Shown piece by piece: positions 43,342 through 56,211 of a stretch of 64,000 bases of DNA (positions are counted from its first letter, which is position 1; every line of letters begins with the position of its first letter). The notes beneath the pieces are model-generated. The model saw only the letters and a program-made list of their open reading frames with translations. It searched no databases and had not been told where the DNA came from. The DNA is from Coenobita brevimanus (Eukaryota; Arthropoda; Malacostraca; Decapoda; Coenobitidae). The DNA is taken from the NCBI GenBank assembly GCA_032717465.1, contig CM064713.1:13741360-13805359 (forward strand), given 5' to 3'. Made by a program: the position numbers and the translations under genes.

Positions 43342-44029
43342 TGTTATTTGAGGGGGCCACTGTCTATAACAATCACCTGTCAGCCTGATATTATATTGGA
43401 ATCACACCCAACTAGCGGAGACTGGCATTATGTTCACTATCTGGTGTTTTTATGCAGTTTCTCTTCTATACACATTTATCGCATCTGCGACAAAATTTGG
43501 TTTGGTTAGGTTATATTAGTTTGTTAGGATAAATTAGGTTAGGCTGGTTTATCTTAATGCAGATGCAATAAAAGACAGAGATAAGAGCACAACTCCCCTC
43601 CTTAATTACGTACAAAACATTTGCGACGGATGGTTATGGAAGAAAAGGTGTTTAGAACTGAATAACTTCGTAATGAGCCTATTATTCTCAGTGGCCGTCA
43701 GTTGGGTGTAATTCGGAAAGTTAACCCCAGACTAAACATAAAAAGTGGTAGGCCTTTGGCTGGATTGTACTGCCTTACTACAGTACTGCACAATCCATCA
43801 CCCCTGGGGGTTCGCGTAAGGAATTATCATCAATCTGAGGGTTTTGTTTAGCCAGGGATGGGCCTCTTCCTCAGTCTCCAATTCCTTACAACCCAATTCC
43901 TTGTCAAAGAACTTCAAGCAAGAAAAGCAAGAGCAAAAAATACTCCAAAACGTATACCATAAAATGAAGAATAATTTCCTGTCAGAAACTAAGGTGAAAC
44001 AGAAAACAATTCAAATCAAAACCAACCGC

Positions 44030-44836
44030 TCAGGGATAGTGATCATAAAAGAGGTGGTCATTTTTGCCATAGGTAACGTTCAGGAATGGGTTACCTGATA
44101 CCACCACCGGTTCTACTTGCCTTAAAGCCGCGCCTCCCTCAGTTTCCTTCTCAATAACACACCTTTCAGTGCCGGCCATCTGCTCCACAGCTTCCCAAAA
44201 CTGCTTTTCTGCCTGCCTCATTCTGATCTCGTAGCACACTGTCAGGCGTTCAACATCCCGCTGCCAACGATATACGGACCAGAACACCAAAATACAAACA
44301 CCATACTGAACAAAAGACCACACAAACACCCAACCCACATACGTTACCTTAACATTCCATAGCGTGCCAAAATCACCCACTTCATTCTGGTGGGGAAGCA
44401 ACACTTCAACATAAAAAAGGGAGCTTGTTGCCCACTGCAAGGCAAAATACGGAAGGATTTTCAGCAACACACCAACTACCATCACCGGCAACAGATAGAG
44501 TACATTCCAAAAACACTTCATCACACATCCCAACATTACAATCAATATTTCAAGGATAAAGTAACACCAAATTTCCATCCTGAGTCTAGGCAGGACAGGT
44601 CCACCCAGCCAATCCTGTTTGTGAAGTTCAGGCGGGGATCCAATCACTTCATCGGGATTACTGGCAAGAATATTAAACTCCAGGATAAAAACACAAACAA
44701 CATTACACACAAACACTGACAAATAGACTAGTTCAATTACCCATTGCCAAAAGGGTTTGGGAATCCAACATTTTAGGAGAGAAAACCGCTCTTCACCGCG
44801 GTCACCACCGCCTTTTTCCACGTCGGAGGAAGACAT
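44030..44836 (-). CDS. 268-residue multipass membrane protein, unknown family
   Basis: Uninterrupted frame from ATG 44836 (context TCAAAATGTCTTCC) to the stop at 44030. The N-terminus is cytosolic-looking and charged (MSSSDVEKGGGDRGEERF). Hydrophobic segments lie at about residues 30-55 (WVIELVYLSVFVCNVVCVFI), 88-105 (YFILEILIVMLGCV), 112-130 (VLYLLPVMVVGVLL) and 165-188 (VTYVGWVFVWSFVQYGVCIL), with WN just before the last. A charged helix follows (RWQRDVERLTVCYEIRMRQA) and then a polar tail of about 50 residues. No signal peptide or known motif. A TATA/initiator pair at the right distance upstream supports a real gene. Possible distant relative of the broken locus at 5250-6043. Confidence 0.72.
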   Translation of the reverse strand: MSSSDVEKGGGDRGEERFSLLKCWIPKPFWQWVIELVYLSVFVCNVVCVFILEFNILASNPDEVIGSPPELHKQDWLGGPVLPRLRMEIWCYFILEILIVMLGCVMKCFWNVLYLLPVMVVGVLLKILPYFALQWATSSLFYVEVLLPHQNEVGDFGTLWNVKVTYVGWVFVWSFVQYGVCILVFWSVYRWQRDVERLTVCYEIRMRQAEKQFWEAVEQMAGTERCVIEKETEGGAALRQVEPVVVSGNPFLNVTYGKNDHLFYDHYP

Positions 44837-44930
44837 TTTGATGTCTCGAAAAATCCGATAAAACTACACCTTAGCGGTTAATAACACAATGATAAATGTA
44901 TACGACTTACCACTTTTACAACGCTAAGGA

Positions 44931-44966
44931 GAGTGACTCGCTCACGCTGGTGCTCACCTTTTATAG
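44931..44966 (-). promoter_or_regulatory. Core promoter of the 44-kb membrane-protein gene
   Basis: The minus strand shows CTATAAAAGG (44966-44957). About 31 bp downstream is an initiator-like GAGTCACTC, with its A at 44934. A GTAAGT at 44910-44905 could be a 5' splice donor for a short leader intron before the ATG at 44836. Confidence 0.6.
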
Positions 44967-45065
44967 CCCCGAGACGCCGGAAGTGGATATTATGAATACT
45001 TCGAGCTGCCAATATTTCGTTATTTTCCTTCCATAATTACCCCAGTGCCATTCAGACCCTTTTCA

Positions 45066-45067
<2 letters not shown>

Positions 45068-45105
<38 letters not shown>
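45068..45105. repeat. Poly(A) run
   Basis: About 37 A in a row. No element end could be tied to it. Confidence 0.9.
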
Positions 45106-45106
<1 letters not shown>

Positions 45107-47071
45107 CGTAATATCTGTAAATAAGACTGAGTGTTAATATCAGATTTTAAGAAACGTCAAATAAACTTTTCGAAATTGTCTTTTCTGTCGTTGAAATTTA
45201 AATTCAAATCCGCGTTCGTACAGCACTTTTGAATGCACCACAGTAAATGCAAAATAAACTAGCCATATTATAATATTTTAATTAACTGTTCTGATAAAAG
45301 TCTCTTCAAATACTGGGATAAAGAACTATTTACACAATGAGTTACCCAACCTCCTTGATTGACACGGAAAAATATCATGCATAGTTATGACAACTACCAC
45401 AATACTAACCTACTGGCCTGACTCCATATCCTTTCCATAGCACCTCTTCGTGACTAGCACCATAGTCTATGTTAGTGCTAATCTCTTATTACAGCACAAC
45501 ACTGAAGATGGTTAGATGGCAATTTTACGCCAAGTTAAAGTAAACAGAGTTTAGTATCGTCACTATTTACTTTCCTCTAACTTCTCCTACAGGCCTTACT
45601 TTGATCAGCTGGATTGGTGATAATTACAGTATAAGGGAAAAACATTCAAGCACCAGATTCTGTGGCTACTAATGGTGCTTTTAATAACAAAATCAAACAA
45701 TTTATGGATGCTGTGAACTCTCTTCAGCTACAATTAGGGTGAGGTGGGGGTCAACCCTACTATTAGTGGCAAAATATTACACCAAACATTCAGATAAAGG
45801 TTTTATTATGAAATGTAAATATCAAAAGAACCTTCAGGAGTAGGGATATCTTTGGTATGGTTATCACTTCTTTTGAAAAAACATAAGTTGACTTAAAAGT
45901 GTATTTTCAAAAAGGTAGCCATGTGTATAGACAGCATGGGTGAGGCCTACATCCTATTTGACAACACTTTAATGTGTTACCAAAGTAAATCTAAGTTTAT
46001 ATATGAAGTAGGCAATGTAAGAATTCAGAGCAGACACATTTATCTACTCCAAGACTTTCATATTGCTTTACAAACAATACAAAAATTTAATATTCCATTT
46101 TTAAATGTTTAACCTGGCTGAATACTGAAATGTGGTGCTAAATTCTTGTAAATGTAAAGGACATATGCTGTCCCAGTACAAAAATGTTGGCCACACGCTA
46201 CAGAAATATATATGCCATAAATGAAGAAAAACAGGCCAGGTTAAGACACAGGACTTATATTAAAAAGATATATGCCATAACACTACATAAATCAAGCTGA
46301 AGGTACATACTCATTAATCTAACTCATGTGTTATGCCAGCATGTTAACCTGTAGTTACAAGTCTACTTCATATTGTAATGAATTAGAGCCACATTATATT
46401 TGATCTGTCTGGCAAGCCTCTGTTTTACCTCCCCGCCAACCCAAATTTACAAACAAGGCACCTTGACAAATCTGTGAAAGACATATTACATGAGTCCATC
46501 ATATACAGATGTTTTTACTAATATTTTGTAACCTGTGGGAGTGGACCGTACAGACATGAACTGGTAGTAGACGCCCTGCAAATACCGGTAAAAATATAAT
46601 GACACTATTTTTACCGGGCTATAAGCCAAACAATTCAATCTGTAAGGCTCAAATGCATCCACCAATTAAAATTATATACCTGCAACACCTACAACCAAAC
46701 CGTATTTCAAAATCATGCTGCACCAAACACATGTACATAATTTTATGCTGGACTGCTACCAATAATGTTCTGTGAGTATCCAGGTACCTTCTATATTTTA
46801 TAGGTACTTATTTTGTATGATAAGCCCACTACCTACGCCATATTATTATTTCGTCACACAGGCCACGGCTTTGGATGGTCACAAATTTCTTCAAATTCCA
46901 TAGAAGACAGACTCTAGTTACGATAGAATGCCCTACCATCAGAATCTACCAGTGTTCATAGTCGATATATGCTATACCAGCAGTGCTAAATATTATACCA
47001 GACACCACAAAAAACTGAAATACTCACCTCCCACATCCAGCTTTCCAGATGTAAACATGGCGCCACCAGGC
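45106..47071. other. No gene recognised
   Basis: AT-rich sequence, with only one short frame (45921-46112) that has no supporting features. Confidence 0.5.
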
Positions 47072-49546
47072 GGCCCAGCTGTCCTGCCGCGTTTTCTTCT
47101 TTTTAAGCGGTTGCTATTCTGGGAGGTGGTAGGTGGGGGTAACCATCATCCACTCACTTGATGTAGTGCTGCCTACTTCTTCCTTCGCCCTTATCACTCT
47201 TTTCCTGTGCCTGCCCTCTTTTCCTATTTCTCCCATCTTTCCAGTCACATTTTATTACTTCAGGTGGCTTTACACTGACAAGTCAAATGGTTTCCTGTAA
47301 GCCAGGAAATCATTTACATTGTTGGTTGGAATTCATCTAAGTAACAAAGGTGTCTTGGAGACCAAACATCAAAGGAGTCCTACACCAGGGAGATGACACA
47401 GGAAGATGCGACTCGGCCAGTTACTTACATGGGCAATGAGAGACGGAGAAGGAAGGCATGGAGAACCTACACCTGGCGTCCATTTCCCCAGCAGACAGTC
47501 TAGTGAAAATGACGCCGACGGCAAAACACAAACCCGAGTGAAAGCAGCAAAACTAACATCTCTATGAGTAAGATGCAAGAAAAACATGGTAAAAACACAT
47601 GGAAAACAATCAGAAAATATAAATTGGCCTACATCAGCAAGGACAAGCAGTCTGTCCTTAAGTAAATGGAAGAAACAGAAAAAAAGGAACTCAGTTCAAA
47701 AGGATGATAAAAGAAAACTGTGAAATGTGACGGATGTCCTAACACAAAAAAGCTATGAAACCCATCTTTAAAAAAAAAAAAAAAAAGGCAGCTGCACTAG
47801 ATGCCAACACAACATATAAGTGAACAATGCTATGCACCTACAGTTTATGGCTGTGTTCGAATGAACAAGACCATCCCACAGGAGGTCAATGGCAAGGAAG
47901 TGTATGCCTTGCCAATGACTTTATACTGACAATTCTCTTCCCTGCTGAGCGATGTAAAGAAGTTTACCACATTCTAGGCTGTGCTCGGGTATACAGCACC
48001 ACACCGTTTGTGCCAATAAAGAGGGTTTTATTCTAAAGCCTGCCAGTTTCACCCAGTCCATCTGCTTATGACATTTCCCACTCCTAATCTGAATACCAGA
48101 CACAAGCAATTAATAGCTTTTATTCATGAATACACTTGCACAATTGAGGCCAGGGAAGGTAATGGCACGGGCACTATACCTAACAGCTCAAGCACCATTA
48201 CAAACTCCTCAGTGTTACAGTCTTACTACAGATGTTTATGATGCTGACTTTCAACACAGGACAGACGGAAGATTCTGTTCGTTTTGTGCAAACATTCAAA
48301 TGAATTTTCCCTTTTCATTTTTATAACAATACACACAACAACATCCAGAAAATGCCCAAATTTCCCCTTGAAAGAAATTTTTCCCAAATTATGAATCCAC
48401 ATTCTAAAGGTAAACTACAGATGATGAGATTCAGCAGCAGCTGACATGCAAGTTGCACTGGTAAGTCTAGCTTACATGGATGCTCTGATGAGTGGCAATG
48501 TTCACTCCAAGGGTATTTTAAGTGTCTAGGTGATGAAGTTAACCAACACCACAGTGATTAAGAGATAGGAACCCTAATTTAGGCACTGTACAGAAACAAA
48601 ACATTGTAGGAATTAAATTCTTTTACCTACTAGTAAACGGAAAGAAAGTAGAGTACAGTACACACCAACCCAGTGACACCACACTCCAACTGCACCTTGT
48701 CCTGGCCTATCTGCAACATGCCTTCCTCAATGGTCCCTTGTTCACCAGATGGATGATTTTCACAGCCCTGTGTATAAAGAGTAAGCTTATTATGCCATAC
48801 AGTAATTCACTTATATGTTGCCTTTTATGCTACAACTCTCCACTGCTAGCCATCTAAAAAGCTGATATGCTAGTTTCTCCCAATTCAGTTCATGTACCAG
48901 TTGTAGCTATATCAAAAGATGTACTATTTTGAGCCCACCCCTGACTTATATGTATGAATTGCTGTACATTCAGTGTTAACCAAGGATATCTAGCCTTCTT
49001 TCTAATGCCAGGTGCCGAACCCACAGTACATGCAAGACAGCTTAAACAAAATTACTGTCAAGAGAACCACAACCCACCACCATTCCATCATGCCACTTCA
49101 TACCACTTCTCATACACTCCTCCAATACCACCAACACTATCACAACACATCACCATTCCATCATGCCACCTTCACTCAAATATTCCTCCATGGTAACTCT
49201 CCACCACATTCTTGTTTTCCTTTCCTCAGTCGTCCTTTAACTTCACCTTTTTACACTCTTTGTTAACACTTCTTTCCTCATGCATTACATACACCCATAC
49301 TACTTCAACACTTTGGCTACAGTATAGCGTTTATAGGAAAAATAGTAATATGCAAAACATGAAAGCAATATCACAGCGTGACTTGGTAACAAGTATAATA
49401 AACTGTTTTCAGATAGAAAAATTATATTTGCAACTGAAAAAAATAAATAAAAAAAGCTTGATTGGGTCAAACTTTACTTGGGAGAAGTAATGGCCTGACT
49501 TGCAGTCTCTTCAGGTGTAAGGATAGAGACTAAGGGGATGAAAGTG
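47072..49546. mobile_element. Unclassified dispersed repeat, copy 2
   Basis: Partner of 20605-23310, with the same landmarks: GCCGCGTTTTCTTCTTTTTA at the start, CATCATCCACTCACTTGATG near 47145, and CTCCATGGTAACTCTCCACC near 49190. It lacks the long AT tract and the adjoining 35-bp array. Several small indels, including a 2-base loss near 47440, disrupt the frame open in copy 1. Confidence 0.72.
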
Positions 49547-50936
49547 TTGTACCTCCCAAAACAACCTTACAACTGCTGGTACAATTACTCCAATATCATA
49601 TCTGCACTAGACTGATTATATATTTCTGAGGAGAAAACATGTCTTAGGTGCCATACATCTTAGTCCTTACCAGTGTCTAAGCTAGTGGTATGAATCTGGG
49701 GAAGACAGCAGCAGCCATTCCCATATATAGTGCTCAGTGTCTCTTCAGGCTGCTGAGAGATATGCCTTCATGTGCTGGCACTAACATGGGTTGAACAAAT
49801 GTCCCTTGACTCTCTTCCTATCCCCTGACAAGAGGATGACAGACTGCAAGACAAAGGCAACTTCAGTCTAGTTCACCACAATCACATTCAGATGAGTCTA
49901 GGGCAACAACAACAACAACAAGTTGTTTGGGCCTGAAACTCGGTTACTAGTACACAAGATTTGAGAGTAAACACCTAACTTCTTACTTCCAATAAATTAC
50001 AATATATGATAATTTAAATGCGGTGTTACGCAAACAATATCAGTAGTAGTTTATGCTTGCTTCTTTTAATCATCCACATCCTGTCCTGGGCTGCATTCAC
50101 ATTACCCTAGCAAGTTATCATCACCATTGGTAAGTGCACTACTTGCCTTCTGTTTGGCAATCATTGTTGTTCCAATATCAGTCCACATACCAACAATCAT
50201 GCTGGGATGTGAAAAGATACCAAGACAATGCAGCCTTCATAACATAAACAAACTTTCGTCACAAATGGAAATTCATTCACCACTGCTGAATCTTGGGTGT
50301 AGTTACATTCTCTTGGTGTTATTTTGTTTCATCTGTGATAAATTTACCGTAGAATGAAAGCACTATAGGCTATTAGCAAAAACGATAAGAAAAACAAGGT
50401 TATTGTCAACACCAAGTACAGGCTCAAAACTAGAATTTCACAGTATTTTTCAGACATGACTGAAGTTCTGTAGGAGGTAGTCTTAGGTAAATAACAGAGT
50501 CCATGATGTCATTTACTATAATTCAGCAGTCACTGTCAGCCAGCACCAAACAGTGTTTTGATTGATTTTGTTTCCACAGCAGATGGTGTGACGGGAGTAA
50601 TCACTGCTGCTCACCCTGGCCTAACAAGCACCACTTCGCTGATATGCCAGCAAAGTTATGATCAGCGGGGGTGAACAAAGCCCTGGTTTCTCATTTTGTA
50701 CACACAACAGGATGATTAGAGCATGAGTCTGATCTCTCTTCTGGCTCATCATACTTGGGACAACAACTCTATTTTGTTTTTAAAATACCCATATTGTCAA
50801 GTATATGAGGATGATTACAGCAGATCTAGAAAACACTGAGTCTCTATCAACAACCTGTTATCAGAACAGCATTGGCATGTATATGCTTCGGTCCAAACCA
50901 CCTATTGGTCTCTCTCTCTCTCTCTCTTTTCTTTAT
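49547..50936. other. No gene recognised; (CAA)n at 49902-49921
   Basis: Spacer. The reverse complement around 49868-49921 resembles the repeat at 9836. Otherwise nothing identified. Confidence 0.5.
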
Positions 50937-51150
50937 GATGCCTGGTGGTCTAGTGGGTTAAGGTACTCCAGTTGGATGTGGCCCATAAGTGCTTATATCT
51001 GAGGGGTGGTTGGGGTTTCTTACAAAATCCCACCAAGGGAGGTGCAACTGGTCGCTCTCGTGCTTAATGCTGAGAATAAGTTGCCTAGCCCCAGGCCCTT
51101 ACACTCCTGAAAAGTCAAAAAATGGGTTGGATGATGAATGGATAGATGCC
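50937..51150 (+). mobile_element. tRNA-like SINE, second family
   Basis: Box A-like TGGTCTAGTGGGTTAAGG near 50945. The 3' part AGTTGCCTAGCCCCAGGCCC with a GATGATGAATGGATAG tail matches the reverse complement of 60410-60518, so this is a repeated unit. Box B is not clear. Confidence 0.6.
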
Positions 51151-51499
51151 ACTCTCACTACACCATACACAAGAAGTCCCAACCATACACTCTCTGTATG
51201 TACTCCACGAGTTTTCCAAAACCAACTGCTCCCAACTCATTAATCCTAAGTTGTGAGTAACAAATATGGATGCGGCTGTGTGAATCAAATATTTGCAGTG
51301 ACAAATAGTGCACGTGAGAAAGATTGTACACACTTTATGGCATTAATGGGCCAGGTAACACTGTATGGCAGGGAAAACAAGGTGACTGTGGACAACAGTA
51401 CAAGCTACTGTGTTGCATGAATGGAAAGCTGCTGAATGGGATAATCTTTAGATGGTAACAAAGCACAAGTAAAAGTAGGTGGTTGTCTGGGTAGGTACA

Positions 51500-51745
51500 G
51501 TATTTCAATGTCAGTGTTGGAGTGAGTGTTGTCACCATGACTATTCAACATGTGTGTGACAAAGGTTATGAGTGGGACTAAAACTTGAGTCAAGGAGAGA
51601 GGGATGGGACTGAGAGTGAACAGTGAAGGGTACTAACTTGAATATGATGTGTGCAGATGATGCTGTGTTGCCTGCTAATAGTGAAAAGGAACTTTGAAAA
51701 TCAGTTCAGAGATTTGTGGAATTCTGTGGGCATGGCGTTTTTAAA
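51500..51745 (+). pseudogene. Reverse transcriptase relic, E-like family
   Basis: Short pieces in shifting frames: LFNMCV then VCADDAVLPANSEKEL (the YADD-box region) and SVQRFVEFCG. The last two parallel YVDDAVLLASTGQEL and VQSFAEVCER in element E. Heavily decayed. Confidence 0.6.
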
Positions 51746-52479
51746 GTACTGTACAGTATTTTTTACTTGTTATGGTCACTCACTGCAACAAGAAAAAGTC
51801 ACCAAACAGTTCCAACAGAATCCATAACTAATACATTTAAGCAGATTTTTAAACTGCAAAAAGCAACAGAACCAAAACGAAAATATGTAAATGTTTTTAA
51901 AATAGACATTTCTGTACAACAGTCTTCAATGTGTATCAAAAAGCTGCGCTTTGGAGCTTGATTCCTCAGAATCTGCTTTGCAAGATGTTTTCATTATAAG
52001 AGAGTATCTCTGATCCATTGTGACAAATTTGTAAAAACTTGGGTTCCTCTGAAGCCTCAGACATCAGGGAGTAAATAGACAGTAACTGAGATCAACATAC
52101 AGATTATTTGTGAGGTCATTTCTGAGAATTTATGCATTTTTTCATATCTCATCTGAACTAATGATGAGGCATATAGACAGCAAGTTTACATACCAGAATG
52201 ACTTTTGACAGAAGCAGAGCAGGTGGCATCCTTGGTTGTTGGCTGATTGAATGACATTATGCTTTACATTAAGAATGTATTAAATGTCACTTCCTCTACT
52301 GTTAGATGACCTACGCCTCTGAAAACATAATTTGACAATCTGTCAGTAAATGATCATTTAATTATGTATTGAGGTTTAACAGGTAAATGAAAGAAAATAT
52401 AACATTTAAATTCCAAATATGGTTTACACTAGCTATACTGTATAAGAAATTATGCTAACCACTAAGGGTATTATTTCAG

Positions 52480-52761
52480 AAGAGCATCCATCAAATGGAC
52501 ACTGGAATTAATATATTATTTCAGAATAACATCCATCTAATGGACATTGGAATTAATCCATTACTTCAGAATAACATCCATCTAATGGACACTGGAATTA
52601 ATATATTATTTCAGAATAACATTCATCTAATGGACACTGGAATTAATATATTATTTCAGAATAACATTCATCTAATGGACACTGGAATTAGTATATTATT
52701 TCAGAATAACATCTATCTAATGGACACTAGAATTAATATATTATTTCAGAATAACATCCAT
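52480..52761. repeat. 45-bp minisatellite, left part
   Basis: About six units of ATGGACACTGGAATTAATAT plus ATTATTTCAGAATAACATCC. A 45-bp period gives a repeating 15-residue peptide frame with no functional support. The array continues at 54825-54995 after element E. Confidence 0.93.
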
Positions 52762-52782
52762 TAGATGGATGTTATTCTGAAA
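52744..52782. repeat. 18-bp perfect palindrome at array/element junction
   Basis: Left arm 52744-52761 (array sequence) and right arm 52765-52782 are exact complements around TAG. The right arm is therefore an inverted piece of array at the 5' border of element E. Confidence 0.92.
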
Positions 52783-54824
52783 GAAGTGGCTAAAGTGGTT
52801 ACAGGACTGAATATATTGAGAGCAAGAAGCACATAAAGAGACAAGTGAAGAGGAAAAAGAAGGAGGTAATGATGATCTAGGAAGAAATATGAATGCAATC
52901 TACTCTGAAAATAGGAAGTTCATCTGGAAAGAGGTGCCGAAATGTAGAAGTGAAAGCGGAAAGAAATGTGATGGTGTGAAGGATGTAGGTGGTAGAACAT
53001 TAACCCATGGGCATGAAGTATGGACCAGATGGAAAGAATATTTTGACAGCCTGATGAATTGGAATAGAGAGAGCAGAAAGGCTGTAAACATGATTGGTTT
53101 GGGGGCTGTGCACAGAAGGAATGCAGTACCAGGAGACGTGACACTCGTACAGGTGAAGAGTGCTGTGAAGCGGCTGAAAAATGGGAAAGCAGCTGGGGTT
53201 GATGAGGTGTAGGCAGAGATGCTTAAGTGTAGTGGAGAGAGTGGAATAAAGTGCTTGTTGGAGATATGGAAGAAGGCATGGATGAGTAAAACTGTGCCTA
53301 CAGAGTGGAAAAAGGCTGTGATTTTACCCCTGTACAAAAATAAAGGTGAGCGAGGTGCAAGAATTATCGTGGCATAAGTTTCTTGAGTGTGGTAGGGAAG
53401 GTATATGGAAGAATTATTATAGAAAAAGAAAGATATCAGGAGTCCTAGTGACGAACAGGGTGGCTTTAGGAGTGGCAGAGAATGTGTGGATCAAATATTT
53501 GCAGTGAGACTGATAACAGAGAAGGCTCGTGAGAAGGACCATAAGGTGTTTATGGCATTCATGGATCTAGAAAAAGCATGCGAGAAAGTGGACAGAGAAG
53601 GATTGTGGAAAGGTTTGCGCATGTATGGTGTAGATGGTAAGCTGTTAGGTGCCGCCAAGAGTTTTTATGATGGTAGTGAAGCATGTGTAAGGGTTAATGG
53701 GCATCTAAGTGAACGGTTCACGGTTGTTGTGGGTGTGCGACAAGGTTGTGATGTCCCCATGGTTGTTTAATATATATATATATGGATGGGGTGATGAGAG
53801 AAGTAATAACACGAATAATGGAGAGAGGGATGGCGTTGGTAATGAATGGTGACGGATAGAATATCTCAAATTTGTTGTATGTTGATGATGCAGTACTGCT
53901 TGCAAGTACCGGACAAGAACTTGGAGGGCCAGTGCAGAGTTTTGCCGAGGTCTGTGAGCGTCGTGCCTTGAGAGTAAATGTAAAAAAGAGTAAAGTCATG
54001 GTTACTGAGAAAGAAGGTGACTCCCAGTGCGATGTTACAGTGAATGGAGGGAGACTGGAATTGGTGAGAGAGTTCAAATACCTGGGTACAGTGACAGAAA
54101 AGAGATGAAAATGTGTAAAAGAAGTTGAAAGTAGAGTGGCACAAGGAAGAAAAGTAGTTGGTGCTATGTAGGCCTTGCAAAGAAAGAGAGACTTGAGTGC
54201 TACAGCTGCACGGGGCTTGCATGATAATGAAAAGTCAAGATTAAGAACAGTGGAGATGAGACTGCTGAGGAATTTATGTGGAGTACAGAGGGTGGATAGG
54301 ATACGAAATAATGTGGTTCGTGAAAAATGTGGAGTGAGGAAGTGGACACCAGAACCGAAGAGAGTGTACTGAAATGCTATGGTCACATGAAGACAATGGA
54401 TAAGAACTGAGTGGTGAAAAAGGTATATCAGAGCGAATCTGAAGGAGACAGGAGGCGAGGTGGGCCAAGGAGGAGAGATATGGTGGATGAATGTGTGAGG
54501 AAGAAAGGTTTGGAAGTCGGTGAGGCTAGGGAACTGACAAGAGGTCGAGCTGGCTGGATGAATGTTGTGAGGAGAAGTGCATGATCAGGGGGATTTGGCA
54601 CCTCTTTGTAATGTGGCAGCATCCGGATTGACTCAATACGTTTCTGTGAAGCTACAGAAAGTGGCGAATCGTTTTAGCGTAGCCGATAGAGCCAAGATTC
54701 CGGGGGCTTGAATGATAAGTGAATGGAAGCGTGGCCCATTGGATTGGGCAAATTTGGGCTGTCTGAACATTGCTACTCCTCACCCTGCCCTAGGGTGAGA
54801 AAGGAGGTCCGGATAATGATGATG
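52762..54824 (+). mobile_element. RTE-like retrotransposon E, 5' truncated, inserted in 45-bp array
   Basis: A family distinct from copies A-D. Coding relics in order: RFIWKEV-like linker (52889-53212), KRLKNGKAAGVDEV, then RT with QIFAVRLITEKA, AFMDLEKACEKVDREGLWKG (53486-53770), GVRQGCD at the start of block 5, LYVDDAVLLASTGQEL (about 53872), LRVNVKKSKVM and KYLGTVTEK. The C-terminal segment has LRNLCGVQRVDRIRNNVV. Frameshifts and stops split it at least five times. The 3' end is GGATAATGATGATG with a short (ATG)n tail. AACATCCAT occurs on both borders (52753-52761 and 54825-54833), consistent with a 9-bp target duplication within the array. Confidence 0.85.
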
Positions 54825-54995
54825 AACATCCATCTAAATGGACACTGGAATTAATATATTATTTCCGAATAGCATCCATGTAATGGACACTGGAATTAAC
54901 ATATTATTTCAAATAACATCCATATAATGGACAATGAAATTGATATATTATTTCAGAATAACATCCATCTAATGGACACTGGAATTAACATGTTA
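54825..54995. repeat. 45-bp minisatellite, right part
   Basis: About four units continuing the 52480-52761 array, more diverged (ATTTCCGAATAGCATCC). RTE copy D starts directly after the last unit. Confidence 0.9.
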
Positions 54996-56211
54996 CTTGC
55001 GATCTATCTATATCCATACGCCTTAATCCGACACGGGGTGGTCACAAACAAATCACCTCCATGTCGCACTGTCCCGTTGACCCCTGCCACTTCCATGCCC
55101 TCCTTACAACTTACACCCCCCTTTCTCATATACATCTCCACCCCATCACTTCATCACATCATCAGTGTCTTCCAACCTCTCCCACCCCTATCCACCTCAC
55201 TCACATACTGTACACTCTCCTCCTTAATCACTCAATCTCCATCCTCTCCACATGGCCAAACCACCTCAGTCTATTTCTCCTAATGCGTTCTATCACATCC
55301 ACATCCACACCATAATGCTTCTTCACTTACTCATTTATCAGTCTATCTTTCCATGAAACTTCACATGCTCCTCTCAAACATATAACTCACAAGTTATTTG
55401 AGTTACTGGACATGAATTTCCACTGCTCTCACTCTTGACCTGTGCCTTTCCAACAAGGTCCAAGCATCGCTGCCAAACGTTAGAGTGGGTATCACAATAC
55501 CATCACGCAGTGACTTTGATTCCCATGCTCACTTCCTTATTTCTTATCACTACTTTCAATGAACCAGCAACCTTTCTTCCCTGTTGTACCCTTTCCAGCA
55601 GATCATGCTCCAAACTTCCATCCTTACTCATCACACTATCCTAATACATAACTGCATTCACATTTTCCATTTCCTCACCATCCCACTTCAGTGTGCACTC
55701 AGTGACTTCATTTCTCTGGAAGACCACAACTTTACTCTTCCATACATTCACCTTTAGAGTTTAGATTCCGTTTCTTACAAACTCCCCCAAATTCACTCAC
55801 CAAACCTTGAGGATCTCCTTCGTCTTCATTTAACCATACAGTATCATCTGCAAACAACAGAACTGGGTTTCCAAACGCTGCCTTCTCTCATTAGGACCGC
55901 TCCAACATCCACTGCCCTACCTTGTATCTCTCTTATAACTCCATCCATATACAAACTGAACAACTATGGAGACTTGACACATCAGTTTCAATCCAAAATT
56001 CAGATAGAAAGTTCGCTCAGTTCGCTGTCCACACGCACTGCAGCCGTAGCACCCTCGTAACCTACTTCTCACGGAATTTAACGCTTTCCATTTACTCCGT
56101 CATTTTTCAGTATTTTCCACATTCCTTGTCTACCCACTTTGTCATATACTTCTCCAAATCCAGGATGGCTGCATACAACTTCTTTCTCATATCTAGAAAC
56201 CTTTCCACTAA
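54996..56211 (-). mobile_element. RTE copy D, 3' part, decayed
   Basis: Minus-strand RTE of the A-C family, with its GATAGA-type tail at 54997-55010. Clear antisense landmarks are shared with copies B and C, for example CTTTCTTCCCTG.TGTACCCT near 55570 and CAGTATCATCTGCAAACAAC near 55840, which covers the FADD box. It runs to position 56211, where piggyBac interrupts it, and resumes at 60353. Confidence 0.88.

Noticed and set aside
45921..46112. 63-codon frame
   Set aside because: No domain, no promoter or context support; expected by chance in AT-rich DNA.
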